This document shows, in pieces, positions 35,524-45,800 of a stretch of 64,000 bases of DNA. A program made the translations under genes and the position numbers. The notes under the pieces are model-generated. The model was given only the letters and a program-made list of their open reading frames with translations. It was not told the DNA's origin and ran no database searches. Position 1 is the first letter of the stretch. Each line of letters starts with the position of its first letter. The DNA comes from Bovifimicola ammoniilytica. GTDB taxonomy: Bacteria; Bacillota; Clostridia; Lachnospirales; Lachnospiraceae. The DNA is taken from NCBI RefSeq assembly GCF_025567085.1, contig NZ_JAOQJN010000003.1:186001-250000 (forward strand), given 5' to 3'.

Positions 35524-36459
35524 TTATTTCAAAAAGCCATTTACAATTTCTGCTTCTGCCTCTTCTTCAGTAAGACCAAGTGTCATAAGTTTTATAATCT
35601 GCTCGCCTGCAATCTTACCAATGGCAGCTTCATGAATCAGTTGTGCCTCTAAATTATTTGCAGTAATTTCAGGTATAGCACTTATCTTAGCATTATCCAT
35701 TATTATCGCATCACACTCTGAATGTCCGGCACACATATTATTTCCATTAATTTTAGAAACAAATAACTGTTTTGAATCTTCTTTTGCAACAGCTCTTGAG
35801 ATTACATTTGTACTTGAATTCTTACCATTAAGATTTACTTCAAACTCTGATTTCGCATACTGTTTACCATGAGTCATAAGTTTCTCTTTAATGATAAGTG
35901 TTGCATTGTCACCTAATTCAGCTTTAGTTATTCTGTCTGTAGAATCAATTCCCTTTATCTGGACAGTTTCCATCTCCATATATCCACCATTAGCTATATG
36001 AACTATAGTTGTTGGATTCATTACATTTTCACCTGAACCGTCACCTGCTCCATAATGTTTCTCAACATATTTAAGTTTAGAATTCTCACCAACATAGAAT
36101 GTATGAATTCCATCATGCTGTGACTTTTTCTCTCCACCATTATGTATTCCACAACCTGCAATTATCGTTACGTCGCAATTTTCTCCAATATAGAAATCAT
36201 TGTATACTAAATCAGTAAGTCCTGTCTGGCTTAAAACAACCGGAATATGCACACTTTCATTCTTCGTATTAGGTTTAATTATAATGTCTATTCCTGGTTT
36301 ATCTGTTTTAGTAACTATATCAATGTTAGCTGTTGTATTCCTTCCTGCAAGCTGTCCGTTTGCTCTTATATTATATGCTCCCTCCGGTACTCCATGAAGA
36401 TCAGCAATTTCTTCAAGTAATCCCATTTGTATTCTATCTATTTTATTCTTGTTATCCAC
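35524..36459 (-). CDS. sufD: SufB/SufD-type scaffold protein of a minimal SUF system
   Basis: A 311-residue SufBD core beta-helix protein (LVYNDFYIGENCDVTIIAG; GAECYT-like segments absent; C-terminal HEAAIGKIAGEQIIKLM as in SufB/D). It is shorter than SufB (about 465) and acts with SufC. The frame stays open through the inserted element to an ATG at 36534, but GGAG six bases before GTG at 36459 gives MDNKNKIDRIQMGLLEEIAD, which is the native start. No SufS or SufU gene is in the window. Only one SufBD paralogue follows SufC. Confidence 0.78.
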   Translation of the reverse strand: MDNKNKIDRIQMGLLEEIADLHGVPEGAYNIRANGQLAGRNTTANIDIVTKTDKPGIDIIIKPNTKNESVHIPVVLSQTGLTDLVYNDFYIGENCDVTIIAGCGIHNGGEKKSQHDGIHTFYVGENSKLKYVEKHYGAGDGSGENVMNPTTIVHIANGGYMEMETVQIKGIDSTDRITKAELGDNATLIIKEKLMTHGKQYAKSEFEVNLNGKNSSTNVISRAVAKEDSKQLFVSKINGNNMCAGHSECDAIIMDNAKISAIPEITANNLEAQLIHEAAIGKIAGEQIIKLMTLGLTEEEAEAEIVNGFLK

Positions 36460-36477
36460 AATATTCTCCATTTCTGA

Positions 36478-36621
36478 GCATCTTATCGCGAAGAGGCGAT
36501 GAGAAATTCGCGCAGGCGATTTCTCATCTGCCATAAATGCTATTTGTTTTCGCTCTTAAACAAATAGCTGTGTAAAAAATAAGTGTATCAGCATTATTTT
36601 TCACACTATTCTCCATTTCTG
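36478..36621 (-). repeat. RBS-duplicating palindromic element, copy 2 (144 bp)
   Basis: TCAGAAATGGAGAATA occurs at both borders, 144 bp apart: at 36621 down (followed by GTGTGAAAAAT) and at 36477 down (followed by the sufD GTG). Hairpins include GCTATTTGTTT/AAACAAATAGC and GATGAGAAAT/ATTTCTCATC. A GTG-started frame encodes 26 residues (MKNNADTLIFYTAICLRAKT..). Its other frame adds MADEKSPARISHRLF.. to the SufD frame. It lies between sufC and sufD. Confidence 0.8.
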
Positions 36622-36634
36622 ATTGATATATATT

Positions 36635-37351
36635 TTATTTATAAAATTTACAACTACCTGTTCCGTCTAATAATTCAGGTAAAATATCTTCTTTCTTACC
36701 CTGTGCCTGTATCTCACCATTTGCAAGGACTAATATCTCATCAGCAATATTAAGTATTCTTTCCTGATGTGAAATAATTATTATGGAAGCATCTTTCTCG
36801 TTGTGCATTTTCTCAAATACATCTATCAGATTTTTAAAACTCCATAAGTCAATTCCTGCTTCCGGCTCATCAAACACACTTAATTTAGTACCTCTGGCAA
36901 TAATTGTAGCTATCTCAATTCTCTTTAACTCTCCGCCAGAAAGACTTCCATCAACATCTCTGTTAATATAATCTCTGGCACACAGTCCGACTTCTGACAA
37001 ATAATCACATGCGCTTGACACTGATAATGTATTACCTGATGCTAATTTAATCAAATCCTTAACTTTAATTCCTTTGAATTTAACAGGCTGCTGAAATGCA
37101 AAACTTATTCCTGCTTTTGCTCTGTCAGTAATACTCATATCTGTTATATCCTGACCATCGAAAATTATCTGTCCTTCTGTCGGCTTGTAAATACCTGCAA
37201 TTATTTTTGCCAATGTAGATTTACCACCACCATTAGGTCCTGTAATTGCAACAAATTTCTTATCATCTATCTTAACACTAACATTTTTAAGTATACCTTT
37301 TTCTCCATCTCCCTGTGGCACGTCAAATGATATATTCTTTAGTTCTAACAT
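36635..37351 (-). CDS. sufC: SUF-system ATPase SufC
   Basis: A 238-residue ABC-type ATPase driving the SufB/D scaffold in iron-sulfur assembly. Walker A is GPNGGGKST, SLSGGELKRIEIA the signature (SGGE), Walker B LSVFDEPEAGID and the switch His is in IIISHQERI. AAGGA before the ATG at 37351 supports MLELKNISFD as start. It precedes the SufBD gene; the palindromic element lies between. Confidence 0.92.
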   Translation of the reverse strand: MLELKNISFDVPQGDGEKGILKNVSVKIDDKKFVAITGPNGGGKSTLAKIIAGIYKPTEGQIIFDGQDITDMSITDRAKAGISFAFQQPVKFKGIKVKDLIKLASGNTLSVSSACDYLSEVGLCARDYINRDVDGSLSGGELKRIEIATIIARGTKLSVFDEPEAGIDLWSFKNLIDVFEKMHNEKDASIIIISHQERILNIADEILVLANGEIQAQGKKEDILPELLDGTGSCKFYK

Positions 37352-37444
37352 ATATAAATTCCTTTCCTGATTATACACTTAACAATTACATGCCATATTG
37401 TAACACAATTTAATCAAATTGCACAGTATACACATCATATGATT

Positions 37445-37633
37445 TTAGTTATATTTTCTCATATTCTTCTCAGACTTTTTCTTTCTTGCCACTATCATTC
37501 CACCAATTTTACCTGATTCCTTAGCAGACAATCCTTTCCAGCCCAGTTCTTTAACCTTGTCTAATAATCCTAACTCCTCAGCTATCTCATATTTTAATTT
37601 ATCATTTTCAGACAGATTATCATAATTACCCAT
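37445..37633 (-). CDS. Alpha/beta-type small acid-soluble spore protein
   Basis: A 62-residue protein. LKYEIAEELGLLDKV matches the first conserved segment of alpha/beta SASPs (EIASELG, the GPR protease cleavage region), and LSAKESGKIGGMIVARKKK matches the second (S-x-x-x-x-G-x-I/V-G-G). These proteins coat DNA in spores and protect it from UV and heat. GAGG six bases before the ATG decides the start. A forespore sigma-G promoter would be expected, but I did not identify one. Confidence 0.78.
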   Translation of the reverse strand: MGNYDNLSENDKLKYEIAEELGLLDKVKELGWKGLSAKESGKIGGMIVARKKKSEKNMRKYN

Positions 37634-37705
37634 ACTATACCTCATTTCTGCAACATTTTATTCTAATTATATTATGTTTAATTACAATACACTTATTCAT
37701 TAAAA

Positions 37706-37768
37706 TAAAAAACGCAATCTAAATCATTTACACATATTACAATGCAAAATCAATTAGATTACGTTTTA
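37706..37768 (-). terminator. Terminator after the flotillin gene
   Basis: On the minus strand AAAACG.AATCTAA pairs with TTAGATT.CGTTTT and is followed by TTTATTTT. Confidence 0.75.
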
Positions 37769-37787
37769 TGTTAGAACACGCTATTCT

Positions 37788-39269
37788 TTAAAATATTATA
37801 TTCTTATTATCAGCTGCATCATCATTGCTAACTACATTTGTTTCATCTGTAACTTTAACTTCTTTTTTTACATTTGCATCTGTATTAGCTGAATTCTTCT
37901 CTGATGAATTAATATCTTTACCCATAAATGTCGGTAATTCCATCCCTGCCTGTTTAAATAATTCATTCATTGGTGGAATTGATTTCATCATTCCTGAAAG
38001 AAAATTGGCAGTTGTTGGTGTTCCATCACCATTGCCATTCATAGAATCCCATACTGTAACCTTATCAATTTTAATATTCTTAATAGCATCAACCTGTATC
38101 TGCATAAGTTCCTGAAGTTTGTCTGCAACAATAAACTTAACTGCTGCATCTGCATCTCCACCTGCCGCATCAACTAACTGTTTCATACCTGCTGCCTGCT
38201 TAGATAACATTTCCTGAACACCTTTTGCCTGTGCTTCCATCTTAGCATAGATGGCATCAGCTTCACCTCGAGCCTTTCTTCTTGCAACTTCTGCTTCAGC
38301 TTCTGCTGCAATCTCTGCCTGCTCTTTAGCAATCTGTGCTTTAATAATGATATCTGCCTGCTGTGTTGCTCTCTCAAGTTCTGCACGAGTCTGCTCTGCT
38401 TCTTTCTGAGCTACATATGCCTCTTCTTTAGCCTTTGCTGCCTGAACCTGTTCTGCTGCTGTTGCTATCTTTAATGCTTCAGCTTCCTTTTCTCTTCTTG
38501 CTGCCTCTGATAAAGCTACCTCTATCTTAGCTTCGTTTTCACCCTTAATAGCTGCTGCATCTGCCGCTGCTACCTGAATACGCTGTTCTCTTCTTGCATT
38601 AGCCTGACCGATTTCACCATCTTTATCCTTTTCAGCAACGCTCTTCTTAGCATCATTTATAGCCTTAGCTGCTGCTTCCTTACCTAATGCCTCTATGTAA
38701 CCTGATTCATCATTAATATCTGTTACGTTAACGTTTATAAGTCTTAAACCTATTTTCTTTAATTCAATTTCCACATTGTTTGAAACTGATATTAAGAATT
38801 TATCTCTGTCAGAGTTAATCTCCTCTATCTCCATTGTAGCAATAACTAAACGTAACTGACCAAGAATTATATCCTTAGCTAATTCCTGTATCTCGTTCAT
38901 CTTAAGGCCTAAAAGTCTCTCTGCTGCATTCTGCATAATTCCCGGTTCAGTTGAAATTCCAACTGTAAATCTTGATGGAACATCTACTCTGATGTTCTGT
39001 TTAGATAATGCATTTCTCAAATCAACATTAATGGAAATTGGTGTTAAATCCATATACTGATATGACTGGATAATTGGTACTATAAATGCAGCACCACCAT
39101 GAATACATTTTGCTGATCTGGCCTGACCATTCTTGTCTGCACCTACTTTACCATAGATAACTAATACCTTATCTGATGGACACTTACGATACCTTGAAAG
39201 AATTGCCACTATTAACATAATAATAACAACTGTTGCAACTCCTACGGCAATAATAAATTCGTAACCCAT
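37788..39269 (-). CDS. Flotillin-family SPFH protein
   Basis: A 493-residue membrane-associated scaffold: one N-terminal membrane segment (MGYEFIIAVGVATVVIIMLIV), an SPFH domain (about residues 35-200), then a long Ala/Glu-rich coiled coil with AEAEAEVARRKARGEADA. It organises lipid microdomains and often works with an NfeD protein. AGGAGG lies before the ATG at 39269; 39 upstream codons without a ribosome site are excluded. The NfeD-like gene is directly upstream in the same operon. Confidence 0.9.
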   Translation of the reverse strand: MGYEFIIAVGVATVVIIMLIVAILSRYRKCPSDKVLVIYGKVGADKNGQARSAKCIHGGAAFIVPIIQSYQYMDLTPISINVDLRNALSKQNIRVDVPSRFTVGISTEPGIMQNAAERLLGLKMNEIQELAKDIILGQLRLVIATMEIEEINSDRDKFLISVSNNVEIELKKIGLRLINVNVTDINDESGYIEALGKEAAAKAINDAKKSVAEKDKDGEIGQANARREQRIQVAAADAAAIKGENEAKIEVALSEAARREKEAEALKIATAAEQVQAAKAKEEAYVAQKEAEQTRAELERATQQADIIIKAQIAKEQAEIAAEAEAEVARRKARGEADAIYAKMEAQAKGVQEMLSKQAAGMKQLVDAAGGDADAAVKFIVADKLQELMQIQVDAIKNIKIDKVTVWDSMNGNGDGTPTTANFLSGMMKSIPPMNELFKQAGMELPTFMGKDINSSEKNSANTDANVKKEVKVTDETNVVSNDDAADNKNIIF

Positions 39270-39461
39270 ACTTTTTCCTCCTGAAATCTGTATTTGTCTG
39301 CACATAACTTTCTTGATTTTTATTTTCAGATTATTAATAGTTTCATTAAACGATGTAGTTGGCAAAAGCCACCGAATTACATTCATTTACTAAACAATCC
39401 TTTATCGTATGTGCTATTTAAAATATATGTAAAAAGTTAAGTAGACATTTTATAATAAATG

Positions 39462-40316
39462 TCAGACTTCCTTTTCTACCAGAACCACATCATTAATTAT
39501 ATCAATGATTCTAACTGTCTCGCCTGTTGATATAATGGTATCACACTCTGTTATGGCATTAAGTTCTACCATTCGCTCTGATACCATAACATTTACTTTG
39601 CCCTGACCGCTCTTAGCTGGTGGTATAGGAAGATAAACCGTTGCATTAACTCCTAAGGTGTCTCTTATATCAAAAGTACCATCCTGCGCTAATCTATATG
39701 AATATTTTATAATTACTGCCACAACAAACATTAAGATAAAACCAAGTACAAAACCTATCAGAATCGCAGGTCCCGGTTGCATATCGTTCGCTATCCCTGC
39801 TATCGATGCCCAGGAAAACATACAGAAGAAGCCAATAATTCCCTGCATGGTAAATAATCTGAATGATTCAAGATTATCGCCTGCATCATGATGTGTACTT
39901 GCATCATCTGCTGAGATATGACTATAATCAAGTTCTCCATGATTCAAATCAGTTCCATGAACTCCTGATATGTCATGTCCACAACCTGCTCCATGTATTC
40001 CCGATATGTCATGGTCTAATCCTATTCCATGCATTCCTGACATATCATGATCTAATCCTATTCCATGCATTCCTGATACATCGTGGTCTAATCCTATTCC
40101 ATGCATTCCTGATACATCGTGGTCTAATCCTATTCCATGCATTCCCGATACGTCATGGTCAAAATCAATTCCCGAAGTATCACTCGTATCCATTCCATGT
40201 CCATGACTTCCGAATATGATAAATAACGCCTGCATTACAAATATAATCGTAGATGGAACAGCAATACAATATAAAACTTTTTCAATTGTCATAAGTGATT
40301 CCCACCAAACTGCCAT
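39462..40316 (-). CDS. NfeD-like membrane protein with His/Asp-rich tandem repeat
   Basis: A 284-residue protein: one membrane helix (residues 12-34), then a 12-residue repeat (LDHDVSGMHGIG) in about seven copies (residues 50-130), two more helices (about 160-205) and a C-terminal OB-fold NfeD domain (LGVNATVYLPIPPAKSGQG..). NfeD proteins pair with flotillins in membrane remodelling. The repeat, with its His and Asp residues, may bind metal; it is an addition to the family. AGGAGG seven bases upstream fits the start. Confidence 0.8.
   Translation of the reverse strand: MAVWWESLMTIEKVLYCIAVPSTIIFVMQALFIIFGSHGHGMDTSDTSGIDFDHDVSGMHGIGLDHDVSGMHGIGLDHDVSGMHGIGLDHDMSGMHGIGLDHDISGIHGAGCGHDISGVHGTDLNHGELDYSHISADDASTHHDAGDNLESFRLFTMQGIIGFFCMFSWASIAGIANDMQPGPAILIGFVLGFILMFVVAVIIKYSYRLAQDGTFDIRDTLGVNATVYLPIPPAKSGQGKVNVMVSERMVELNAITECDTIISTGETVRIIDIINDVVLVEKEV
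39950..40175. repeat. 36-bp coding tandem repeat in the NfeD-like gene
   Basis: About six to seven units of 36 bp encoding LDHDVSGMHGIG and variants. The middle units are nearly identical in DNA and the outer ones are diverged, as expected from unequal exchange. Confidence 0.9.
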
Positions 40317-40419
40317 AACATTTCCTCCTGAACCATATATTGCTTAATAGGTGTTCATAAAACTGGATTAATATATCATAAATAAATATATATTTAATTT
40401 ATATGCACAATTATGTCAC

Positions 40420-40434
40420 GTAAATAAGATTTAC
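40420..40434. promoter_or_regulatory. Palindromic operator, site 1
   Basis: GTAAATAAGATTTAC, near-perfect dyad. It lies in the divergent region on the NfeD side. A second copy is at 40524, 104 bp away. Confidence 0.65.
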
Positions 40435-40486
40435 ATTGATTATAACATAGCAACTAAATTTGTCAATTATTTTTACGCAAAATGTG

Positions 40487-40515
40487 TTGAAAAATATCTA
40501 AATATCTGTTATTAT
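40487..40515 (+). promoter_or_regulatory. Sigma-A promoter of the XRE regulator gene
   Basis: TTGAAA at 40487-40492, a 17-bp spacer and TATTAT at 40510-40515. Operator site 2 starts nine bases after the -10 box, covering the transcription start. Confidence 0.7.
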
Positions 40516-40523
40516 CTGATTAT

Positions 40524-40538
40524 GTAAATAATATTTAC
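40524..40538. promoter_or_regulatory. Palindromic operator, site 2
   Basis: GTAAATAATATTTAC, a perfect dyad apart from the centre, placed at the predicted transcription start of the XRE gene; repression by steric block is likely. Confidence 0.7.
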
Positions 40539-40565
40539 CTTTATCGTGTAGAAGGAGATATATAT

Positions 40566-41111
40566 ATGGATTCTATTGAACTTGGTAAACGTATTCGTGA
40601 AGCAAGGCTCTCTAAAAAAATGACTCAGAGCGAGGTTGTCGGTACATTTATTACAAGAAATATGCTAAGCCAGATTGAAAGCGGAACTGCCACGCCATCA
40701 TTTAAAACGCTTGAATATTTGTCGAGTGTTCTAGACATACCAGTTAACCAGCTTATACCCGAACCTGAACAGAATACAGTTACACACTTAACCGATGATG
40801 AACAATATTTAAACGGAAAGCAATATTTACTTAAACATAATTATTCTCTTGCAATAACTACATTTGAAAATCTTCTAATAGAGGGTAATCCTTTATATGA
40901 TGAGATATCTGCCCTGCTTGCCAAGGCGTATTACGAAGAAGCTAAGGCATTATCAGGCTCTAAGGGTAGTAATCCACAGGTACTCATCTCTTATTTAAAG
41001 AAAGCGGTACAGCTTTCATCAAAAGGACTATTTTCTAACCGCGAGCTTAAGACTTCTTCTCTTATCCTCCTTGACAGTCTGTTAGAAGAACAATATAATG
41101 AAAAATTATAA
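40566..41111 (+). CDS. XRE-family regulator with C-terminal TPR-like region
   Basis: A 181-residue regulator: HTH at residues 1-60 (GKRIREARLSKKMTQSEV, TRNMLSQIESGTATPS), and a C-terminal helical region resembling TPR repeats (YLLKHNYSLAITTFENLLIEGNPLYDEISALLAKAYYEEAK), as in peptide-sensing RRNPP regulators. AAGGAG eight bases upstream supports the start. It is divergent from the NfeD-flotillin pair, with a shared operator arrangement, so it probably controls them. Confidence 0.8.
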   Translation: MDSIELGKRIREARLSKKMTQSEVVGTFITRNMLSQIESGTATPSFKTLEYLSSVLDIPVNQLIPEPEQNTVTHLTDDEQYLNGKQYLLKHNYSLAITTFENLLIEGNPLYDEISALLAKAYYEEAKALSGSKGSNPQVLISYLKKAVQLSSKGLFSNRELKTSSLILLDSLLEEQYNEKL

Positions 41112-41143
41112 GAATTTATTTTATATAAGGAATGGAGATTATT

Positions 41144-41722
41144 ATGGCTAGTGGAATTTCAACAGATACTAATTTTGATGTAACTAATATAATAGAAGAT
41201 ACTAAAAAAGTCGTTTTAGAATTATTAGAAGTAGCTAACTTAGAAGGAGGCGACATCCTTGTAGTCGGCTGTTCTTCAAGCGAGGTGGCAAGTCACCAGA
41301 TAGGTTCATTTTCAAGTAAAGATATCGGTGCTGCCATATTTAATACTATATATGAGATAACGAATGAAAAGGGATTATATCTTGCAACCCAATGTTGCGA
41401 GCATCTTAACAGAGCACTTATTGTAGAAAAAGAATGTGCGAAAGCATATAATCTTCCTATAGTAAATGTAGTACCACAATTAAAAGCAGGCGGTTCATTT
41501 TCCACTGCTGCATATGCCGGTTTCAAAAATGCAGTTGCAGTAGAAAATATCCAGGCTCATGCCGGAATTGATATCGGTGATACATTAATAGGTATGCATC
41601 TCAGACCTGTAGCAGTTCCCGTAAGAACTGAGCAAAAGACAATCGGTAATGCTCATATCGTATGTGCAAGAACAAGATATAAATATATTGGCGGCGAACG
41701 TGCTACTTACAATAAACAATAA
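41144..41722 (+). CDS. TIGR01440/YwlG (DUF436) protein
   Basis: A 192-residue protein (MASGISTDTNFDVTNIIED..) with signature GCSSSEVASHQIGSFSS and HLNRALIVE. The family is conserved in Firmicutes; its function is unknown. GGAGATTATT directly before the ATG at 41144 is the standard ribosome site of this genome. It follows the XRE gene at 32 bp. Confidence 0.85.
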   Translation: MASGISTDTNFDVTNIIEDTKKVVLELLEVANLEGGDILVVGCSSSEVASHQIGSFSSKDIGAAIFNTIYEITNEKGLYLATQCCEHLNRALIVEKECAKAYNLPIVNVVPQLKAGGSFSTAAYAGFKNAVAVENIQAHAGIDIGDTLIGMHLRPVAVPVRTEQKTIGNAHIVCARTRYKYIGGERATYNKQ

Positions 41723-41737
41723 TTAAGCTATATAAAT

Positions 41738-41780
41738 AACGTGTTGATAACAGGAATTAGTTATCAACACGTTTTGTTCT
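41738..41780 (+). terminator. Terminator between convergent genes
   Basis: AACGTGTTGATAAC (41738-41751) pairs with GTTATCAACACGTT (41760-41773), followed by TTTGTTCT. Confidence 0.85.
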
Positions 41781-41802
41781 ATAAATCAGTATTATATTTA
41801 AG

Positions 41803-42837
41803 TTATTTTTTTAATCTATACTCAATTGTTCCAACATTTCCCTTATCACACTTTACATTGGCAATTGCCCCATTTATCATTGTCATTCTCGGTCCACGAT
41901 GTCCGAAATCACAGTCAAATATCACCGGAACATCAAGCTTTCCAAGTGCATACATAACAGCCTCTTCATAATCCGTTCCCGTAAAATCTTTATAAAATAA
42001 TGGTCGTCCAAACATAAAGCCTTTTGTATATTTAAACCAGCCTATTTCCTTTAATTTCCATAAGAACATCATAATATTTTCACCACTTATGTCAAACGAC
42101 TCTAGATACCATATTATTCCATCTTCTTTGTATTTCTCTATAAATTCCTGTGTTCCATCATACTGTGTTCCCTGAAGAAATAATAATACATCAAGACAAC
42201 CTCCAATAAATCTACCACTCATTTCTATGCTGTCACTCTTCTTTGCAGTCCTCTTATCTATCTTCCATTCTACTTTCGTGTCACACTCATATCCCTCTAA
42301 ACCTGTTATCCTGTCCGTCAGTTCGTGCTGATATTTATCATAAGAAGTCTGGATAATATTTTTGCCCTCCAGAATAGCCAAATTATCATTAACACTTTTA
42401 TGCCAGTCATTCATTCCAAATTCCCCAAAATTACTGCCATAAATCGTTGCAACATCATATTTCGTTGTCAATGTATGGACAAGTCCCGTATTATCTGAAT
42501 ATCCCTGAAACCACTTTGGATTACTTACAAATTTTTCGTAATCCACATATTCAAGCATTTCATTTAAGAAGTTTCCACCCTTTGCAGCAATTATTCCACT
42601 TACTCTGTCATTAGATAAAAGTCCATTAAATTCTTCGCCTCTTACACTGCCTAAACTGCTTCTTCCCTGTGAATCGGCCTTAAATACATTATCCGTAAAT
42701 ATAACGTCATAGCCCTTTTCCTGCAATTTCATCTTAGCATTTTCAAATCTCTTTATATCAAGTTCATCATCAACTCCATCTGAAGTCGCTGTTACACCTA
42801 TAATGTCACCTTTTTTTATAAATTTTGGATAAATCAT
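41803..42837 (-). CDS. S66-family LD-carboxypeptidase / MccF-like peptidase
   Basis: A 344-residue serine peptidase. FQGYSDNTGL holds the nucleophile Ser of the S66 family, IGGCLDVLL and the Glu in YLESFDIS are conserved, and CDFGHRGP contains the catalytic His. Members trim muropeptides or inactivate microcin C-type peptides; I cannot say which. AAAGG before the ATG supports the start. It is read toward the DUF436 gene and stands 15 bp from the end of addA. Confidence 0.9.
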   Translation of the reverse strand: MIYPKFIKKGDIIGVTATSDGVDDELDIKRFENAKMKLQEKGYDVIFTDNVFKADSQGRSSLGSVRGEEFNGLLSNDRVSGIIAAKGGNFLNEMLEYVDYEKFVSNPKWFQGYSDNTGLVHTLTTKYDVATIYGSNFGEFGMNDWHKSVNDNLAILEGKNIIQTSYDKYQHELTDRITGLEGYECDTKVEWKIDKRTAKKSDSIEMSGRFIGGCLDVLLFLQGTQYDGTQEFIEKYKEDGIIWYLESFDISGENIMMFLWKLKEIGWFKYTKGFMFGRPLFYKDFTGTDYEEAVMYALGKLDVPVIFDCDFGHRGPRMTMINGAIANVKCDKGNVGTIEYRLKK

Positions 42838-42852
42838 ATCTTTGTTCCTTTC

Positions 42853-45800
42853 TCACGTCTCAATTTCACCCGACAATTCAACCGAGTACAATATCTTCTC
42901 TTTCACTTTCATTCCTGTTATCTGTTCCACCGCCTGTTTATATAACTCAAGCTGCACGTAATAATGGTCTTTTAATTCTTGCAGTTTCTTTACCCTGTCG
43001 GTTTTATAATCAGCAATTACGACATTTCCATCTTCTATAAAGTAAACGTCAATAATACCCTGAATTAAAATAGTATCGCCATCTCCAGCTTTACTAATAT
43101 CTTCCGGTTTTAGAAATATCTTTTCTTCTCTGACTTTTCTGGCAATTTCCTTGAATTCTTCGACTTTTGCCTCCGAGATTCCCATAACAAACTGTGCCTC
43201 TCTATATAGTTCACCTCGCAGATATGCTGCTTTCATACGTCTGCCAAGTGAAGAACCTGCGAATTTAATTATATCATCAACGTTTATGGCATTTTTCTCT
43301 TCTTCTGATAACCTGCCTGATTTTCTGATATTTTCAAGCATTTTCTCAATATTTTCCCTTGTAGGCTCTATATTAAAATCAAAAAGTTCAAATACAGTAT
43401 GGTATGCCGTACCTCTTGCTGCACCTGTAAGTTTACTGCCTTTATCTATGAATTCAGGTACAACTGCACTTCTATTCTCACTTATTTCATCAAGTGATTT
43501 GAAGAGATTTTCTGCGCTTAAGCTTTCCTCTGTATCGTCTGCTTCTGCCTCGTAGCTTATTTTCTTAATCTCAGAAACGCTCATCTTCGCATTACTTTTA
43601 ACTTCTTTCTCATATAAATATTTATAATTAATCTTCTTTTCTAATTCATCTCTTATGGTTTCTGAAAATACCTGCTCGGTAGGAAGATTCATCAAAGCCT
43701 CTGCGTTAACTTTTTCGTTGGCTTTATCTTTAATAATATTTTCAAAGATATTTCTGACTTCGACATATCTTACACTCACATTACTCTTTATGTTGAATTG
43801 TGGATTATTCATTGGAAGAGAATATTGCAGGTAATTTTTATAAATATCCGCAAATGCAATATTTCTCCCAAGTCCATATGATATCATATCCAAAAAGCTA
43901 TTGAACTTAGCCACTACTCCATATCCCAGATACTCTTCTTTTTTCATCTTCTTAGCTGTCATCTTCTTAAGTTTGCTGTCATCAATCTTGCCGGCAGTAA
44001 ATATTAATTTTTCTTTTGCTCTTGTACACGCAACATAGAAAAGACGAATTTCTTCTTCTATACAATCCAGCTGTATTCTTGTATTTATAGCTGTACGCAT
44101 AATATTTTTTGTTTTAATTCGTGTATCTTCATCAATATATTCCATTCCTATTCCCATATCTGAATGTATTACCGATTTCATTCTGCTATCCATTAAATTG
44201 AACTTCTTTTGCATATTTGCAATGAATACAATTGGAAATTCCAGACCTTTACTCTTATGAATTGTCATAATTCGAACTGCATTATCGTTCTCTGAAATTA
44301 TCGATGCTTCACCCATATCTATTTCATACTTATTCATTTTCTCAATATATCTGATAAAATTAAACAATCCTTTATAACTTCCACTTTCATATGTTGCCGC
44401 TTTCTCTTTTAACATATCTACATTAGCTTTTCTTCTTTCACCGGCAGGCATTGCCTTTACAAAATTATAATATCCGGTTCTTTCTAACATTTCACATAAT
44501 AAATCGTATATAGACATATAAGTGATTTTCACTCGGAAATCATTAAGCATATCATTGAAATATTTTAATTTATCATACAATTCCGCCTTATACCATTCAG
44601 ATTTTTCTAAAATCTTTTCATCTAAATAATTACATATATTTTCATAAAGATGCTTACCATTACCTCCACTAAGTCTTATAACAGCAAGCTCTTCATCATT
44701 TATACCTACAATTGGTGACTTTAATATTGCTGCTAACGGAATATCCTGTAATGGATTATCAATTATTTTAAGGTAATTTAATATCGTTTTTATCTCAGTG
44801 GTTTTAAAATATCCTGACTTAGATTCTAAATAACATGGAATTCCTGAACTCATAAGTTCATTATTGATAACTTCAGCAATTCCTGATGTACTTCTAAGTA
44901 AGATTACTATGTCAGAATATCTCGCAGGTCGGTATTGGGAGGTAACTTTATCGAAAACTATCATTCCTGTATCAGGATTAACAAGTTCTTCTATTCTTGC
45001 CGCTATTACTTTAGCTTCTAATTCATTGACCGTAGTAGGTATATCATCATCAGTCATACTTTCGCTATCAGTATCACTATTATATGATGACATATTTTCA
45101 TACATTTCATCAACATCATCACTTATAAGAAATAATTCTGATTTATCATCTATCCTGTCTACATAATTCTTATCTTCACATTCACTAAATAATGCACCAT
45201 AATTCAGCCGGTTTTCTTCGTCATAATTAATTCCACCTAACGACTCATTCATTATCTGCCTGAAAAAGAAGTTAGTACTTGTAAGTACACCTTCCCTGCT
45301 CCTGAAGTTCCTATCGAGAACTATCTTATAATTATTTGATTCTTTATTTTTACTATCATAGGTATTATATTTTTCAATAAATATATTAGGATTAGCCCCT
45401 CTGAAACCATAGATGCTCTGCTTTACATCACCAACCATAAATCTGTTATACACACCAAATCTCTCTTTGGATATACTTGAAAGAATTGTTTCCTGGACTA
45501 TATTACTATCCTGATATTCATCAACCATAATTTCATCAAAACTCTGTGCAAGTTCGTCCGCTACAGCTGTTGGAATAACATTATCTCCTTCTTTTTTCAC
45601 AAGTATATCAATTGCATAATGCTCAAAATCATTAAAGTCAATAACGTTTTTGTCACGTTTTTTCTCATTGAATTTACGAATAAATGACTTAGTAAGCCTC
45701 ACATATATTTCAATTACCTTTTTACACTTTTTCATTTCTTCTAAAGCCTCTGACAGACTCTGGAAATAATATTTTTCTCTAATCTTCTTTAAAGTATCTT

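Noticed and set aside
36460..36534. N-terminal extension of SufD (MADEKSPARISHRLF..)
   Set aside because: It is read-through of the palindromic element; GGAG and GTG at 36459 mark the native start.
39950..40175. Regular 36-bp repeat resembling CRISPR repeats
   Set aside because: Contiguous coding repeat in the NfeD-like gene; no spacers and no cas genes.
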